A DNA stretch of 64,000 nt from Verrucomicrobiota bacterium (GTDB taxonomy: Bacteria > Verrucomicrobiota > Verrucomicrobiia > Limisphaerales > JACRJZ01), in NCBI GenBank assembly GCA_016219875.1, contig JACRJZ010000021.1, positions 117,505 to 181,504 of the forward strand, in the 5' to 3' direction. The notes under the pieces are model-generated. The model had not been told where the DNA came from and searched no databases. It saw only the letters and a program-made list of their open reading frames with translations. Made by a program: the position numbers and the translations under genes. Position 1 is the first letter of the stretch. Each line of letters opens with the position of its first letter. Of the stretch, positions 44,118 to 52,652 are shown piece by piece.

Positions 44118-46805
44118 TCATGGGAGACTGAACCGGAAGAAACGCTGCGTGAAGCTGGCCGCGTCCGGATCGGTGAACTGGAGATGCCCGCCTCCGTCAG
44201 CCGTGACGGTGCCGATGGGAATCCAGTTCGTCGTAACGAGATTGGTGCTGGCCAAAACGGTGTAACGGAGGTTTGCCGCGCCCATGCCCGCAAGCTGGAT
44301 GGAACCGCCGCCCAGTCGTGTCACGCTGCTGAATTGCGGTTGGGCGTTGGCGCCGTCAATTCGCGTGAGGGTCACGTCGTTGCCGCTGCCGCCATGATAA
44401 CTGACGCGGAAGAGTTGGCCGCTCACCGCAAGCAGGGCGCCTTCCGGCAACCCGTTGAACACACCGGTCGGCGCATCCACGCCGTCGTTGTCAATGAGGA
44501 CGAATGTCGTGCCCGTGGCCACGCTGGACAGCGATGTGACTTGGAGCGTGCAGTTGCCGAGGGCGACCGCGCCGGTGACGGAAAGTTGATCGTAGCCGGA
44601 GCCGGGCACGAGGCCCGTCCCGTCGAGCGTGAGCGTGGCGTCGGCGCCGAGGTTCAAGCCGGACGTGAAGCTCATCAAGCCCGAGCCGCCCAAGCCGGGG
44701 GAAATGAGGCCGCCGGTCAAGGCGTTCGCGCCGACCGTGCCTGAGCCGTCGAACGTGGTGCCGCTGAAGGCCAGCGTGCCATTGGCGCTCAGCTTCCCGC
44801 CGTTCAACCGCAGCGTGCCCGCCGTGTTCGTCGTGGTCGAAGCCAGTTGCAGTGTGCCCGAGTCCACCTGCACCAGGGCGTTGGGCTGGTTGTAGAAATT
44901 CAGGCCTGCCACCGAAGAAACGCCCGTGCCGGCGGACTTGAGGAGCGTGCCGCTGTTCGTCCAGACCGGCGTGGCGTAGCCGCCATAACTCATCGAGAAG
45001 TCGCCCGTCATCTGCCAGAGGCCGCCGTTGGAAACGACCGTGCCCCCGACGGCCAGACCACCGCCGCTCCACAGCACGGTGCCTTGGTTGATGAGGTTCA
45101 GCGAATAGAGGGTCTTGCTGGTGGTGGTAGCCAGGAGCAAGTGACCGTTCGGTTCGACCGTGAGCCGGCCAGCCAGCGCGCCGCTGTTCACCGTGAGCGT
45201 CCCGACGCCGACACGGTTCGTGCCCAGCAGGCTGGCGCCATCCAGGGTGAGGTTGGTGATCGCGCCGGCCTGCTGGAAGGTGTTTGTGCCGATGACATAG
45301 ACGCTGCCCGCCATGAGCCGGAGACCGGGAATAGTGTTGGTGCGGAAGTTGAACGTGCCGCCGTTGAGCCGGCTCGTGCCGGTGCCGGTCGCGACGCCGC
45401 CCGCGTCAGCCCAAGTGCCGCCGGTGATTTCGATGAGTCCCGGCACGGTGGCGTTGAACGTGCCACCGAACAGGCTCAGGTTTCCACCGTTGAAGCGCAA
45501 CGTGCCCGACTGCACTTCCACCAGGCCGCCGGATTCATTGATGAAGTTGAGGCCGTTCAGCGAGGCAACACTACTGCCCGCGCTCTGCCGAAGGATTCCT
45601 GTGTTCGTCCAGTTGGGCGTAGTGTATCCGCCGTACGAAACCGTGAAGTTGTCGTCAAACTGCCAGAGGCCGCCGTTGGAGATAGTCGTGCCGCCGACGC
45701 TCAACGAACCATTCGTGCAGAGCACGGTTCCCCGATTGATGAGCGTGCCGGAGTAAAGCAGCTTGCTTCCGCTCGAGGCAAACACCAGGCGGCCCTCGGG
45801 CTGGACCGTCAGCCACTCCGGCAGGCTGCCGCTATTGAACGTCAGGGTGCCTCCGCCGACGAAGTTCGTGCCGCGCAGAGTCGCACCATCAATGGTCAGG
45901 TTTGTGATGCTGCCCGCCTGTTGAAAAGTGCTGGCGATGTAAATGTCGCCGCCGGTGAGTTGGAGACCAGGAACGGCATTTGAGCGGAGGAGGAGCGTGC
46001 CGCCAGTGAGTCTGGCGACGCCCGTTCCGGAAGCGGCGCCGCCGGCATCTGTCCAGGTGCCAGCCACGAGATTCAGCGCACCGGGAGCGGTGGTGGTGAA
46101 AGAGCCGGCGATAATATTGGTGCCGGCGCCGCCGATTTGGAGCGTGCCCGCCAGGACATCCACCAAGCCGTCCGGCTGGTTCACGAAACGAACACCGAGA
46201 ATTCCCGCGATGGCTGCGCCGCCGGATTTGCGCAATGTCCCTCCATTCACCCAGGTGGGCGTATTGCCGCCGCCATAGTTGATGGTGCTGTCACCGGTGA
46301 TTTGCCAGAGACCGCCGTTCGAGATGGTGGTCGTGGCCGGGGCCGTGCCGCCGAAGGCCAACGTCCCACCCGACCACGTCACCGTGCCTCGGTTGACGAG
46401 GCTGAACCCGTAGAGCTGTTTGTTCGGCGCGCCGGTCAATTGCAGTTGGCCGCCCGGCTCAATCGTCAGGCTGCCTCGCAAGCCGGCGTTGGTGACCAGC
46501 AGCACGCCGGTGGCGGCGACCGTGCCCGCGATTTCCGCCGTGACGCTCGCCCCGCAAACCAGCGTCTGCGTGCCGCTCTCGCCGCCGAGCGCCAGCGCGG
46601 CAAACGTGGCGTTGTTGAGGGACGTCACGGTGTAGGTGCCGGAGGTGGTGATACTGGCGGCGTCATTCGGGCCGGGAATGCCGTGGGGCGACCAGTTGGC
46701 GGCGAATGACCAGTCGCCACCCAGGGTGTTGGTCCACTGGTAGGTGGCGGCGGACGAGGGAAGCGCGGTGAGAACAATCAGGGCCAGGCATCTAAGGCGT
46801 TTCAT
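44118..46805 (-). CDS. Secreted beta-strand-repeat (autotransporter-associated-like) protein with RFFRF tail
   Basis: An 895-residue exported protein (MKRLRCLALIVLTALPSSAA, then TYQWTNTLGGDWSFAANWSP, a common opening of 'autotransporter-associated beta strand' proteins). It is a long array of near-regular repeats: LVNRGTVTWSGGTLAFGG, TTISNGGLWQITGDSTINYG, GTFNFRTNTIPGLRLMAGSV, TLDGASLLGTNRVGVGTLTV. At least three large repeat blocks are visible. The C-terminus has GANAQPQFSSVTRLGGGSIQ, then an LRYTVLASTNLVTTNWIPIG domain and the tail TQRFFRFSLP. There is no beta-barrel, so it is not a classical autotransporter. The start overlaps the end of the upstream S74 gene by 14 bp. Confidence 0.83.
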   Translation of the reverse strand: MKRLRCLALIVLTALPSSAATYQWTNTLGGDWSFAANWSPHGIPGPNDAASITTSGTYTVTSLNNATFAALALGGESGTQTLVCGASVTAEIAGTVAATGVLLVTNAGLRGSLTIEPGGQLQLTGAPNKQLYGFSLVNRGTVTWSGGTLAFGGTAPATTTISNGGLWQITGDSTINYGGGNTPTWVNGGTLRKSGGAAIAGILGVRFVNQPDGLVDVLAGTLQIGGAGTNIIAGSFTTTAPGALNLVAGTWTDAGGAASGTGVARLTGGTLLLRSNAVPGLQLTGGDIYIASTFQQAGSITNLTIDGATLRGTNFVGGGTLTFNSGSLPEWLTVQPEGRLVFASSGSKLLYSGTLINRGTVLCTNGSLSVGGTTISNGGLWQFDDNFTVSYGGYTTPNWTNTGILRQSAGSSVASLNGLNFINESGGLVEVQSGTLRFNGGNLSLFGGTFNATVPGLIEITGGTWADAGGVATGTGTSRLNGGTFNFRTNTIPGLRLMAGSVYVIGTNTFQQAGAITNLTLDGASLLGTNRVGVGTLTVNSGALAGRLTVEPNGHLLLATTTSKTLYSLNLINQGTVLWSGGGLAVGGTVVSNGGLWQMTGDFSMSYGGYATPVWTNSGTLLKSAGTGVSSVAGLNFYNQPNALVQVDSGTLQLASTTTNTAGTLRLNGGKLSANGTLAFSGTTFDGSGTVGANALTGGLISPGLGGSGLMSFTSGLNLGADATLTLDGTGLVPGSGYDQLSVTGAVALGNCTLQVTSLSSVATGTTFVLIDNDGVDAPTGVFNGLPEGALLAVSGQLFRVSYHGGSGNDVTLTRIDGANAQPQFSSVTRLGGGSIQLAGMGAANLRYTVLASTNLVTTNWIPIGTVTADGGGHLQFTDPDAASFTQRFFRFSLP

Positions 46806-49419
46806 TTTCGGTAGATCGTTTCGAGGGGTTGCCGGCAGTGCTTTGATTTTTCGAGGGCTTGAGAACGAGTTGTTCGAGTTGCGCCAGGCGCCGCTTCAAC
46901 TCCAGGTTCTCGGCCTCGCGGCGTTGCAGTGCTTGCTCGAGTTTTTGGTTCAAGCCCTGGATGGCGGCCAAGGCCACGCCGTCGGCGTCCACCATGCTGA
47001 TGTGCTTGTCGTCGAGGCCGACGTTGAACGCGGCGTGGAAATCTTGAGCCATCGGGCCGATGTGCCGCGTGGCGGTCTCCGACTTGTAGCTCCACTCGGA
47101 AATGGGCAGTGCCGTCACGCGCGCCAGGATTTCCTGCGGGTCGATGGACTTGATGGCGTCCTTGCCGTGGCGATCACTGCTCCCGTTCACCGTGCCGGCG
47201 GTGCTCAGGTTTCCGGCTTGGTCCACTAACATCAATTGGGTCGCGGTGCCGTTGGTGCTGTACTTGGCTACTTGGAAGGACCGGCCCGGAACGTCGTTCG
47301 CGGGAATGCCGAGGGTCAGGCGGAACGGCTCCATGAACAGGCCCCAGCGGCCGATGCCCGCCTTGCTGCTGGGAGCGCTCGGCGCAAACACGTCGAAGTC
47401 GCGGACGATCATGGGCGCGTCGGCCCCGTTCAGATGGATGCCCTTGTTGGCCTCGATGCGGAGACCGTTTTGAGCACGGAAACTGACTTCATTGCTCACG
47501 GTGGAGACAAAGGCGGGACCTTGCGCATCGGCCCAGACGAAAGTGCTGGGGTGCCCGGCTTTGGCATTGCTGCCCGCGGCCAGGCTGAAGGAAGCATTGG
47601 CCTCATTGCTGAGCCCGCCCACCGCGACGGCGTACGGGTAGCTGGCCGCGTTCATCGCCCCGCCGACCACCACCGAGCCCACTCCGTTCACGTAATTGCT
47701 GAAGCCGCCGCCGATGGTCGAACCCATCCCGCGGGCGTCGTTTTGAGAGCCGCCCCCGATGGTGGCACGAGGAGCAGTGATCTCGTTATATTCACCGCCA
47801 CCGATGGTCGCCAAACGAGAGTTGTCGGAGACTGAGTTGCCAAATCCCCCGGCGATGGTGGAGTAGGGAGCATCGTCGTTCACGATGTTGAATTGGCCGC
47901 CGCCCAGGAAGACCGAGAGCGAGTTGGTGCCGATGTGGTTGTGATAGCCGCCGGCGACGGTGGATTGCTCGGCGCCCGGCGCGATCGCGTTGTACAACCC
48001 GCCGCCGATCGTGCAGGCGCTGGCCCGGATCGAATTGGGGCGGTCAGGAGTGAGCAGTCCACCGAGCGCTCCGCCGCCCGCGATCGTGGAAGCATAGAGG
48101 CCCGGCGCCAGGTAGTTCCCGCTGCAACCGGCGACGATGTTCGGCGCCTGGTAATCGGCCCCAGGTTCCAACCGCAAAGCGCGCCGGCCATCGACCTTGA
48201 TTTCCAGCGGCTGGCCGTCGGCGCCCTGAAACGCAGTGGCTGTGACCGTGCCCACCACCTCCAGTTTGGTGGCCGGATTGGTGGTGCCGATGCCCACGTC
48301 CCCGGCTTTGAAGAAGAAGCGGCCCGCGCGCAGCTCCATCGTGTCGTCCACCTCGTTTTCGCCCAGATAGACCCAGTCACCATCACCGAAGTAGATGAGC
48401 TTGGGACCGCCGCCCCATCCATAACCACCCACGTGCAGACTGCCACTGCCTGGTCCGAGAAGGCCGGCTGGGTCGAGGAAATTGGCGCTGGCGAAGACAT
48501 TGGTGCCGGTGAACACCTGGTTGGCGTTCAGGAGCGCCACATTGGGCGAAAGCCGCGCATCCGGCATGGTGCCGGCGGTCAGTTGCGAGGCGTTGAGTCC
48601 GGTCAGCCCCGCGCCGCTGCCGACAAGAGTGTTGGCGGAGTTGGTGAAGTTCACCGTACGGCCGTAGGTGCCGGACAATTGCGCCGGGGGCAACGTCCCC
48701 GTCAGGGCGCTGGCGGAGACTGAACCGAGCAGATTCATGGCATGGGCCGCCACCATGGCGTAGGGCGCCGAAGTCAGCGGCTGGTCGGGGGAGAGACGCT
48801 GGAAGGTCGTGCCGTCGGCGCTGAACCAGAGGCGCAGCCAGAGAGGACTGTTGGTAAAGATCGCCGGATCAAGAGTGACCATGCCCAGCAGCGGGTCGCC
48901 CAGAATGACGTTGAACAAGCCATCCGCCACCGGCACCGCCACGGCCAGACTCGGCCTGTCGCCGTCCACACTGGAGCCGTCGTTGCTCCAGTAAGTGACG
49001 GCGGCGTAATCCGGCGGCGGCGGATCAACAAAGACCAGGGCCATCACATAATCCTGGCCTGAGTTGCTGATGGTAATCCCGGTCACGGCCCCGCCGGCGA
49101 CCGTGGCCACGCCGAGAGCGCCCGATCCAGGAGCGCCGGGAATCGGGGTGATGGTGACGGCCGGAGCCGCCTTGTAGCCCGCACCGCCGTCGGTCACGCT
49201 GATGCTGGTAACGGCGCCGCCGCTTACGGTCGCGGTCGCAGTGGCCGTGCGAGCCAGGTTCGTGGTGTGTTGCACCAAGGCGAACTTGAACTGGCCAAGG
49301 CCGTGGAAGTTCGTGCCGGCCGCCGTGACGCGGCCCTGGTAGTTGAGGAGTTGCGGCACTTGTCCGAACAACGCCGTCGCGGCGCTGAGGAGGACAAGAC
49401 AGACTGAGATCGTCTTCAT
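46792..49419 (-). CDS. S74-type self-cleaving surface protein, copy 1
   Basis: An 875-residue exported protein (MKTISVCLVLLSAATALFGQ, then VPQLLNYQGRVTAAGTNFHG). As in its paralog at 41429, beta-rich N-domains lead to YadA-head-like repeats (STVAGGYHNHIGTNSLSVFL, STIAGGFGNSVSDNSRLATI, TIGGGSQNDARGMGSTIGGG). Then comes the S74 module NGSSDRHGKDAIKSIDPQEI with GPMAQDFHAAFNVGLDDKHI and a C-terminal coiled coil. The two paralogs share long identical blocks in the N-terminal motif, the DAPMIVRDFDVFA segment and the S74 module, but differ in the number of head repeats. First gene of the minus-strand surface cluster, divergent from the sensor kinase. Confidence 0.87.
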   Translation of the reverse strand: MKTISVCLVLLSAATALFGQVPQLLNYQGRVTAAGTNFHGLGQFKFALVQHTTNLARTATATATVSGGAVTSISVTDGGAGYKAAPAVTITPIPGAPGSGALGVATVAGGAVTGITISNSGQDYVMALVFVDPPPPDYAAVTYWSNDGSSVDGDRPSLAVAVPVADGLFNVILGDPLLGMVTLDPAIFTNSPLWLRLWFSADGTTFQRLSPDQPLTSAPYAMVAAHAMNLLGSVSASALTGTLPPAQLSGTYGRTVNFTNSANTLVGSGAGLTGLNASQLTAGTMPDARLSPNVALLNANQVFTGTNVFASANFLDPAGLLGPGSGSLHVGGYGWGGGPKLIYFGDGDWVYLGENEVDDTMELRAGRFFFKAGDVGIGTTNPATKLEVVGTVTATAFQGADGQPLEIKVDGRRALRLEPGADYQAPNIVAGCSGNYLAPGLYASTIAGGGALGGLLTPDRPNSIRASACTIGGGLYNAIAPGAEQSTVAGGYHNHIGTNSLSVFLGGGQFNIVNDDAPYSTIAGGFGNSVSDNSRLATIGGGEYNEITAPRATIGGGSQNDARGMGSTIGGGFSNYVNGVGSVVVGGAMNAASYPYAVAVGGLSNEANASFSLAAGSNAKAGHPSTFVWADAQGPAFVSTVSNEVSFRAQNGLRIEANKGIHLNGADAPMIVRDFDVFAPSAPSSKAGIGRWGLFMEPFRLTLGIPANDVPGRSFQVAKYSTNGTATQLMLVDQAGNLSTAGTVNGSSDRHGKDAIKSIDPQEILARVTALPISEWSYKSETATRHIGPMAQDFHAAFNVGLDDKHISMVDADGVALAAIQGLNQKLEQALQRREAENLELKRRLAQLEQLVLKPSKNQSTAGNPSKRSTENETP

Positions 49420-49532
49420 GGTTCAGTTTGGGGTTCGGTCATGCACTCCATTAGTAACAAGACGCCAGAATTCGCACCATACCACTTTCGGTGGATGGCG
49501 CGGGCGAGCCGGCTCTGCTAACGTCGCCGCCG

Positions 49533-51863
49533 ATGCGTGAGCGTTGTCTCAGTCGCGCGGGTGTGGGGCGGGGCCGGTGCTGGCTCCCAGTGCTGGCCTT
49601 ACTGGCTTGGTCGTGGTCACCCTTGGCCGCGGCCAACGCCTCCCTTTCTGCCGCGCCGCTCCTGACCAACGCGCAACAAGTGCTCGATCTCGGCCTGGAG
49701 CGCTCGCGGGCCGGGAACATTCCAGTGCGGTTGCGCGGTGTGATGACGTACCAGGCCGTTCACCGGCCGGAGTGGTTCTACCTCCAGGACGACTCGGCTG
49801 CGGTGCTGATCATCGTGTCCAACCAGCCTCCGGCGATGGTCTCAGGACAATTGATTGAAGTGGACGGCGTGGCGGCCGCGGGCATTTGGGCGCCCTTTGT
49901 CGGAGGTCGGGCCGTGCGCGTGATGGGGATGGCGCCGTTGCCCGCACCGAAACGCACGCCTCCGGCCCAACTGGCGCTCGGCGCGGACTTCGGGCATTGG
50001 GTGGAGGTCGAAGCGACGGTGCGCGACGTGGCCGTGTCGAAGAACCGGCTCCTGCTGCTCTGCGCCGAAAAGGGGCTGCTGTTTCAGGTTTGGTCCGCGC
50101 ATCGCGAGGAGCTGCCGCTGCCGCTGGACTTGCTCGACGCACGCGTGCAGTTACAGGGCGTCCCGTGGGTGGACGTGGGCTATGAACGGCGGCCGTTCGG
50201 ATTCAAGTTGCACCAGCCAGGCACCAACTGCATCCGGGTGTTGACGTCCGGGCGGGCCGCGATTTTCGAGCGGCCCTCGTGCGCGGTGCAGAGTTTGCGC
50301 CAGTTCGCCGGGGATCGGAACGCTCGGGTCAAAGTCACCGGCGTGGTGACGCTGCATTCGCCGGCCGGCTGGCTTTGTCTGCAGGATGGGACCGGCGGAT
50401 TGTTCGCCCGCCAGTTGGCGGTTCTTCCCCGCGATGATGATCCGCGCGGCCGGTTTTTGGAGCGCGATCAACCCCAACTCCAGCCCGGTGATCGGATCGA
50501 ACTCGTGGGCGCCCCTTTGGACGACCGGCCGTTCGCCCCAACAATGGACGATGCGGAATTCCGCCTGCTTGGACACACGCCGCCGCGGACGCCGCGCGCG
50601 CTCTCCACGACCGAGTTAAAGTCCGGCCGGCACGACGCGGAATTGGTGAGTCTCAAGGCGCGTGTTGTCGATGTCGAGCGACACGACACGGGGGATTTTT
50701 TCGAGCAGAAGGTGTGGCTCCAGTCAGCCGAGTGTACGTTCGAAGCCTTGCTCGATACGCGGGAAAACAAGTCGTTGGCCGTGCGCCAAAACGATTTCGT
50801 GGCCGTGAGCGGTGTTTGCCGAGTGCAGCCCGGTCAATTCCAGCAAGTGCGCTCGTTTAGTTTGCACCTGCGCGGGCCGGGTGACTTGGTGGTGACCCGC
50901 CCGCCGTCGTGGTGGAGCTTGCGGTGGGTCGCCTGGCTGTTGGCGGGCGGGGGCGTCGTCGTCCTGACCGGCTTGATTGCGATCACGCTTCTCCGGCGTC
51001 AAGTGGCCCGGCGCACCGTAGAGTTGAGCGACGCCAACGCGCGCCTGGTCGAGCAAGTGGCCGGGCGGCAGCGCGCCGAAGAGGAACTACGCGCCGCGCT
51101 GGCGGCGGAGAAGGACTTGAACCAGCTCAAGAGCAACTTCGTCTCGATGGTGTCGCACGAATTTCGCACGCCGCTCGGGGCCATCCAGTCTTCGGCGGAG
51201 CTGCTCCAGAACTACTTTGACCGTCTCACTTCCGAACGCCGCGCCCGGCTCCTGCAAGCTATCGTCGCCTCCACCGGCGACATGGCGCGTATCATGGAGG
51301 ACGTGCTCCTGCTCAGCCAGGTGGAGACGGCGCGCTATGAATTCCAACCGCGCCGTCTTTCACTGGACGAGCTTTGCCAGCGTCTGGCGGATGAAACGAC
51401 CAGCGCCACCCAGGGGCGCTGTCCGATTCAGCTTCGCCTCGGCCCGTTGCCGGAGTTGTCGTGGTGTGACGAGGGCCTGCTCCGCCACGTTTTCAACAAT
51501 CTGCTTTCGAACGCGGTGAAATATTCTCTCGCGGGCGCGCCGGTGGAATTTCGCGCCGAACAGGTGGACCGCGAAGTGGTCTTCACCGTCCAGGACCGAG
51601 GCCTCGGAATCCCCACCGAAGACCAGGCGCGGCTCTTTCAGGCGTTCGCGCGCGGCAGCAACGTCGGGCACACTCCCGGCACGGGTCTGGGATTGGTGAT
51701 CGTGCAACGTTGTGTGACGCTGCACGGCGGCACGGTGAGCCTGGACAGCACGCCCGACGTAGGCACGACCGTGACCGTCCGGCTGCCGCTCCTTTCCGAG
51801 AACGAATCCGACACCAGCCTCCTCCGGCGCTGGCGCGAGCGCGTCCCCACCACGAGCACTTGA
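49533..51863 (+). CDS. Sensor histidine kinase with OB-like extracytoplasmic region
   Basis: A 776-residue membrane kinase (ATG at 49533). After a signal (CWLPVLALLAWSWSPLAAAN) comes a large extracytoplasmic region of about 430 residues with repeated OB-fold-like segments (VRLRGVMTYQAVHRPEWFYL; VKVTGVVTLHSPAGWLCLQD; LKARVVDVERHDTGDFFEQK). A single helix follows (WVAWLLAGGGVVVLTGLIAI), then a coiled coil (VELSDANARLVEQVAGRQRA), the HisKA domain with FVSMVSHEFRTPLGAIQSSA (phospho-acceptor His) and the ATPase domain with LLRHVFNNLLSNAVKYSLAG, DRGLGIPTEDQARLF and GTGLGLVIVQR. Partner regulator starts 7 bp downstream. Signal unknown. Confidence 0.88.
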   Translation: MRERCLSRAGVGRGRCWLPVLALLAWSWSPLAAANASLSAAPLLTNAQQVLDLGLERSRAGNIPVRLRGVMTYQAVHRPEWFYLQDDSAAVLIIVSNQPPAMVSGQLIEVDGVAAAGIWAPFVGGRAVRVMGMAPLPAPKRTPPAQLALGADFGHWVEVEATVRDVAVSKNRLLLLCAEKGLLFQVWSAHREELPLPLDLLDARVQLQGVPWVDVGYERRPFGFKLHQPGTNCIRVLTSGRAAIFERPSCAVQSLRQFAGDRNARVKVTGVVTLHSPAGWLCLQDGTGGLFARQLAVLPRDDDPRGRFLERDQPQLQPGDRIELVGAPLDDRPFAPTMDDAEFRLLGHTPPRTPRALSTTELKSGRHDAELVSLKARVVDVERHDTGDFFEQKVWLQSAECTFEALLDTRENKSLAVRQNDFVAVSGVCRVQPGQFQQVRSFSLHLRGPGDLVVTRPPSWWSLRWVAWLLAGGGVVVLTGLIAITLLRRQVARRTVELSDANARLVEQVAGRQRAEEELRAALAAEKDLNQLKSNFVSMVSHEFRTPLGAIQSSAELLQNYFDRLTSERRARLLQAIVASTGDMARIMEDVLLLSQVETARYEFQPRRLSLDELCQRLADETTSATQGRCPIQLRLGPLPELSWCDEGLLRHVFNNLLSNAVKYSLAGAPVEFRAEQVDREVVFTVQDRGLGIPTEDQARLFQAFARGSNVGHTPGTGLGLVIVQRCVTLHGGTVSLDSTPDVGTTVTVRLPLLSENESDTSLLRRWRERVPTTST

Positions 51864-51870
51864 TCACCCG

Positions 51871-52524
51871 ATGAACTTGATCTCACCACCCACCAAGGTC
51901 CTCGTCATCGAGGACCAAACCGTCATGCGGGAAAACCTCGTGACGCTCCTGGAACTGGAGGGCTTCGAGGTGGCGAGCGCCGAGAACGGGCGCCGCGGCC
52001 TGGCGTTGGCGGAAGCGGCGCCGCCCGACCTGGTCCTCTGCGACGTGATGATGCCCGACTTGGATGGTTACGCAGTACTCTCGAAGCTGCGCGAGCAGCA
52101 CCACACCGCGCGGGTGCCGTTCATTTTCCTCACCGCCAAAGGCGAGCGCGCCGACATCCGCACCGGCATGAACCTGGGCGCCGACGATTACCTTGTAAAA
52201 CCGGTGGCGCAGGCCGAACTGCTCGAAGCCATTGCCGCGCGCCTCGAACGCCAGCGCGTCCTCGAAATGCAGCAGAACCGCGCGCCCGACTTCAGTTCCG
52301 CCCAGCCGCTGGAGGCGCTGGGTTTGACGCCACGCGAAGCCGAGGTGCTGCTCTGGGTCACGCAAGGCAAAGGCAACCGCGACATCGGGCTGCTCCTCGA
52401 AATGAGCGAAGCCACCGCCAAGCGCCACCTCCAGCACATCTTCGAAAAGCTGGGCGTCGAAACGCGCACCGCCGCTGCGCTGCGGGCCATCGAGGTTTTG
52501 AGCAGAGGCGCCGATCCGGTGTGA
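51871..52524 (+). CDS. LuxR-type response regulator
   Basis: A 217-residue regulator. The receiver domain has the acidic pair Glu14/Asp15, phospho-acceptor Asp58 (VLCDVMMPDLDGYAVL), Thr88 (FIFLTAKG) and Lys110 (DDYLVKP). The LuxR-type HTH is at about 150-210: LGLTPREAEVLLWVTQGKGN then RDIGLLLEMSEATAKRHLQH and IFEKLGVETRTAAALRA. It starts 7 bp after the kinase stop, so the two form a two-component pair. The pair is divergent from the S74 surface cluster, with about 113 bp between the cluster and the kinase, which suggests that cluster as a target (inference). Confidence 0.9.
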   Translation: MNLISPPTKVLVIEDQTVMRENLVTLLELEGFEVASAENGRRGLALAEAAPPDLVLCDVMMPDLDGYAVLSKLREQHHTARVPFIFLTAKGERADIRTGMNLGADDYLVKPVAQAELLEAIAARLERQRVLEMQQNRAPDFSSAQPLEALGLTPREAEVLLWVTQGKGNRDIGLLLEMSEATAKRHLQHIFEKLGVETRTAAALRAIEVLSRGADPV

Positions 52525-52652
52525 GATCACCCGTGACTCGGCAGCGTGAATGGCCAAAGCGGCCGGGGTAACTCCCACGGTGCGATCAAGAAACGGCCAG
52601 GAGGGCCTGATGCAGTTGGCGACGGCTGTGCGTCGGTCAGGCCGAGCGAATC

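Noticed and set aside
44118..46805. A classical autotransporter
   Set aside because: There is no C-terminal beta-barrel; the protein ends in an RFFRF tail like other secreted proteins here.
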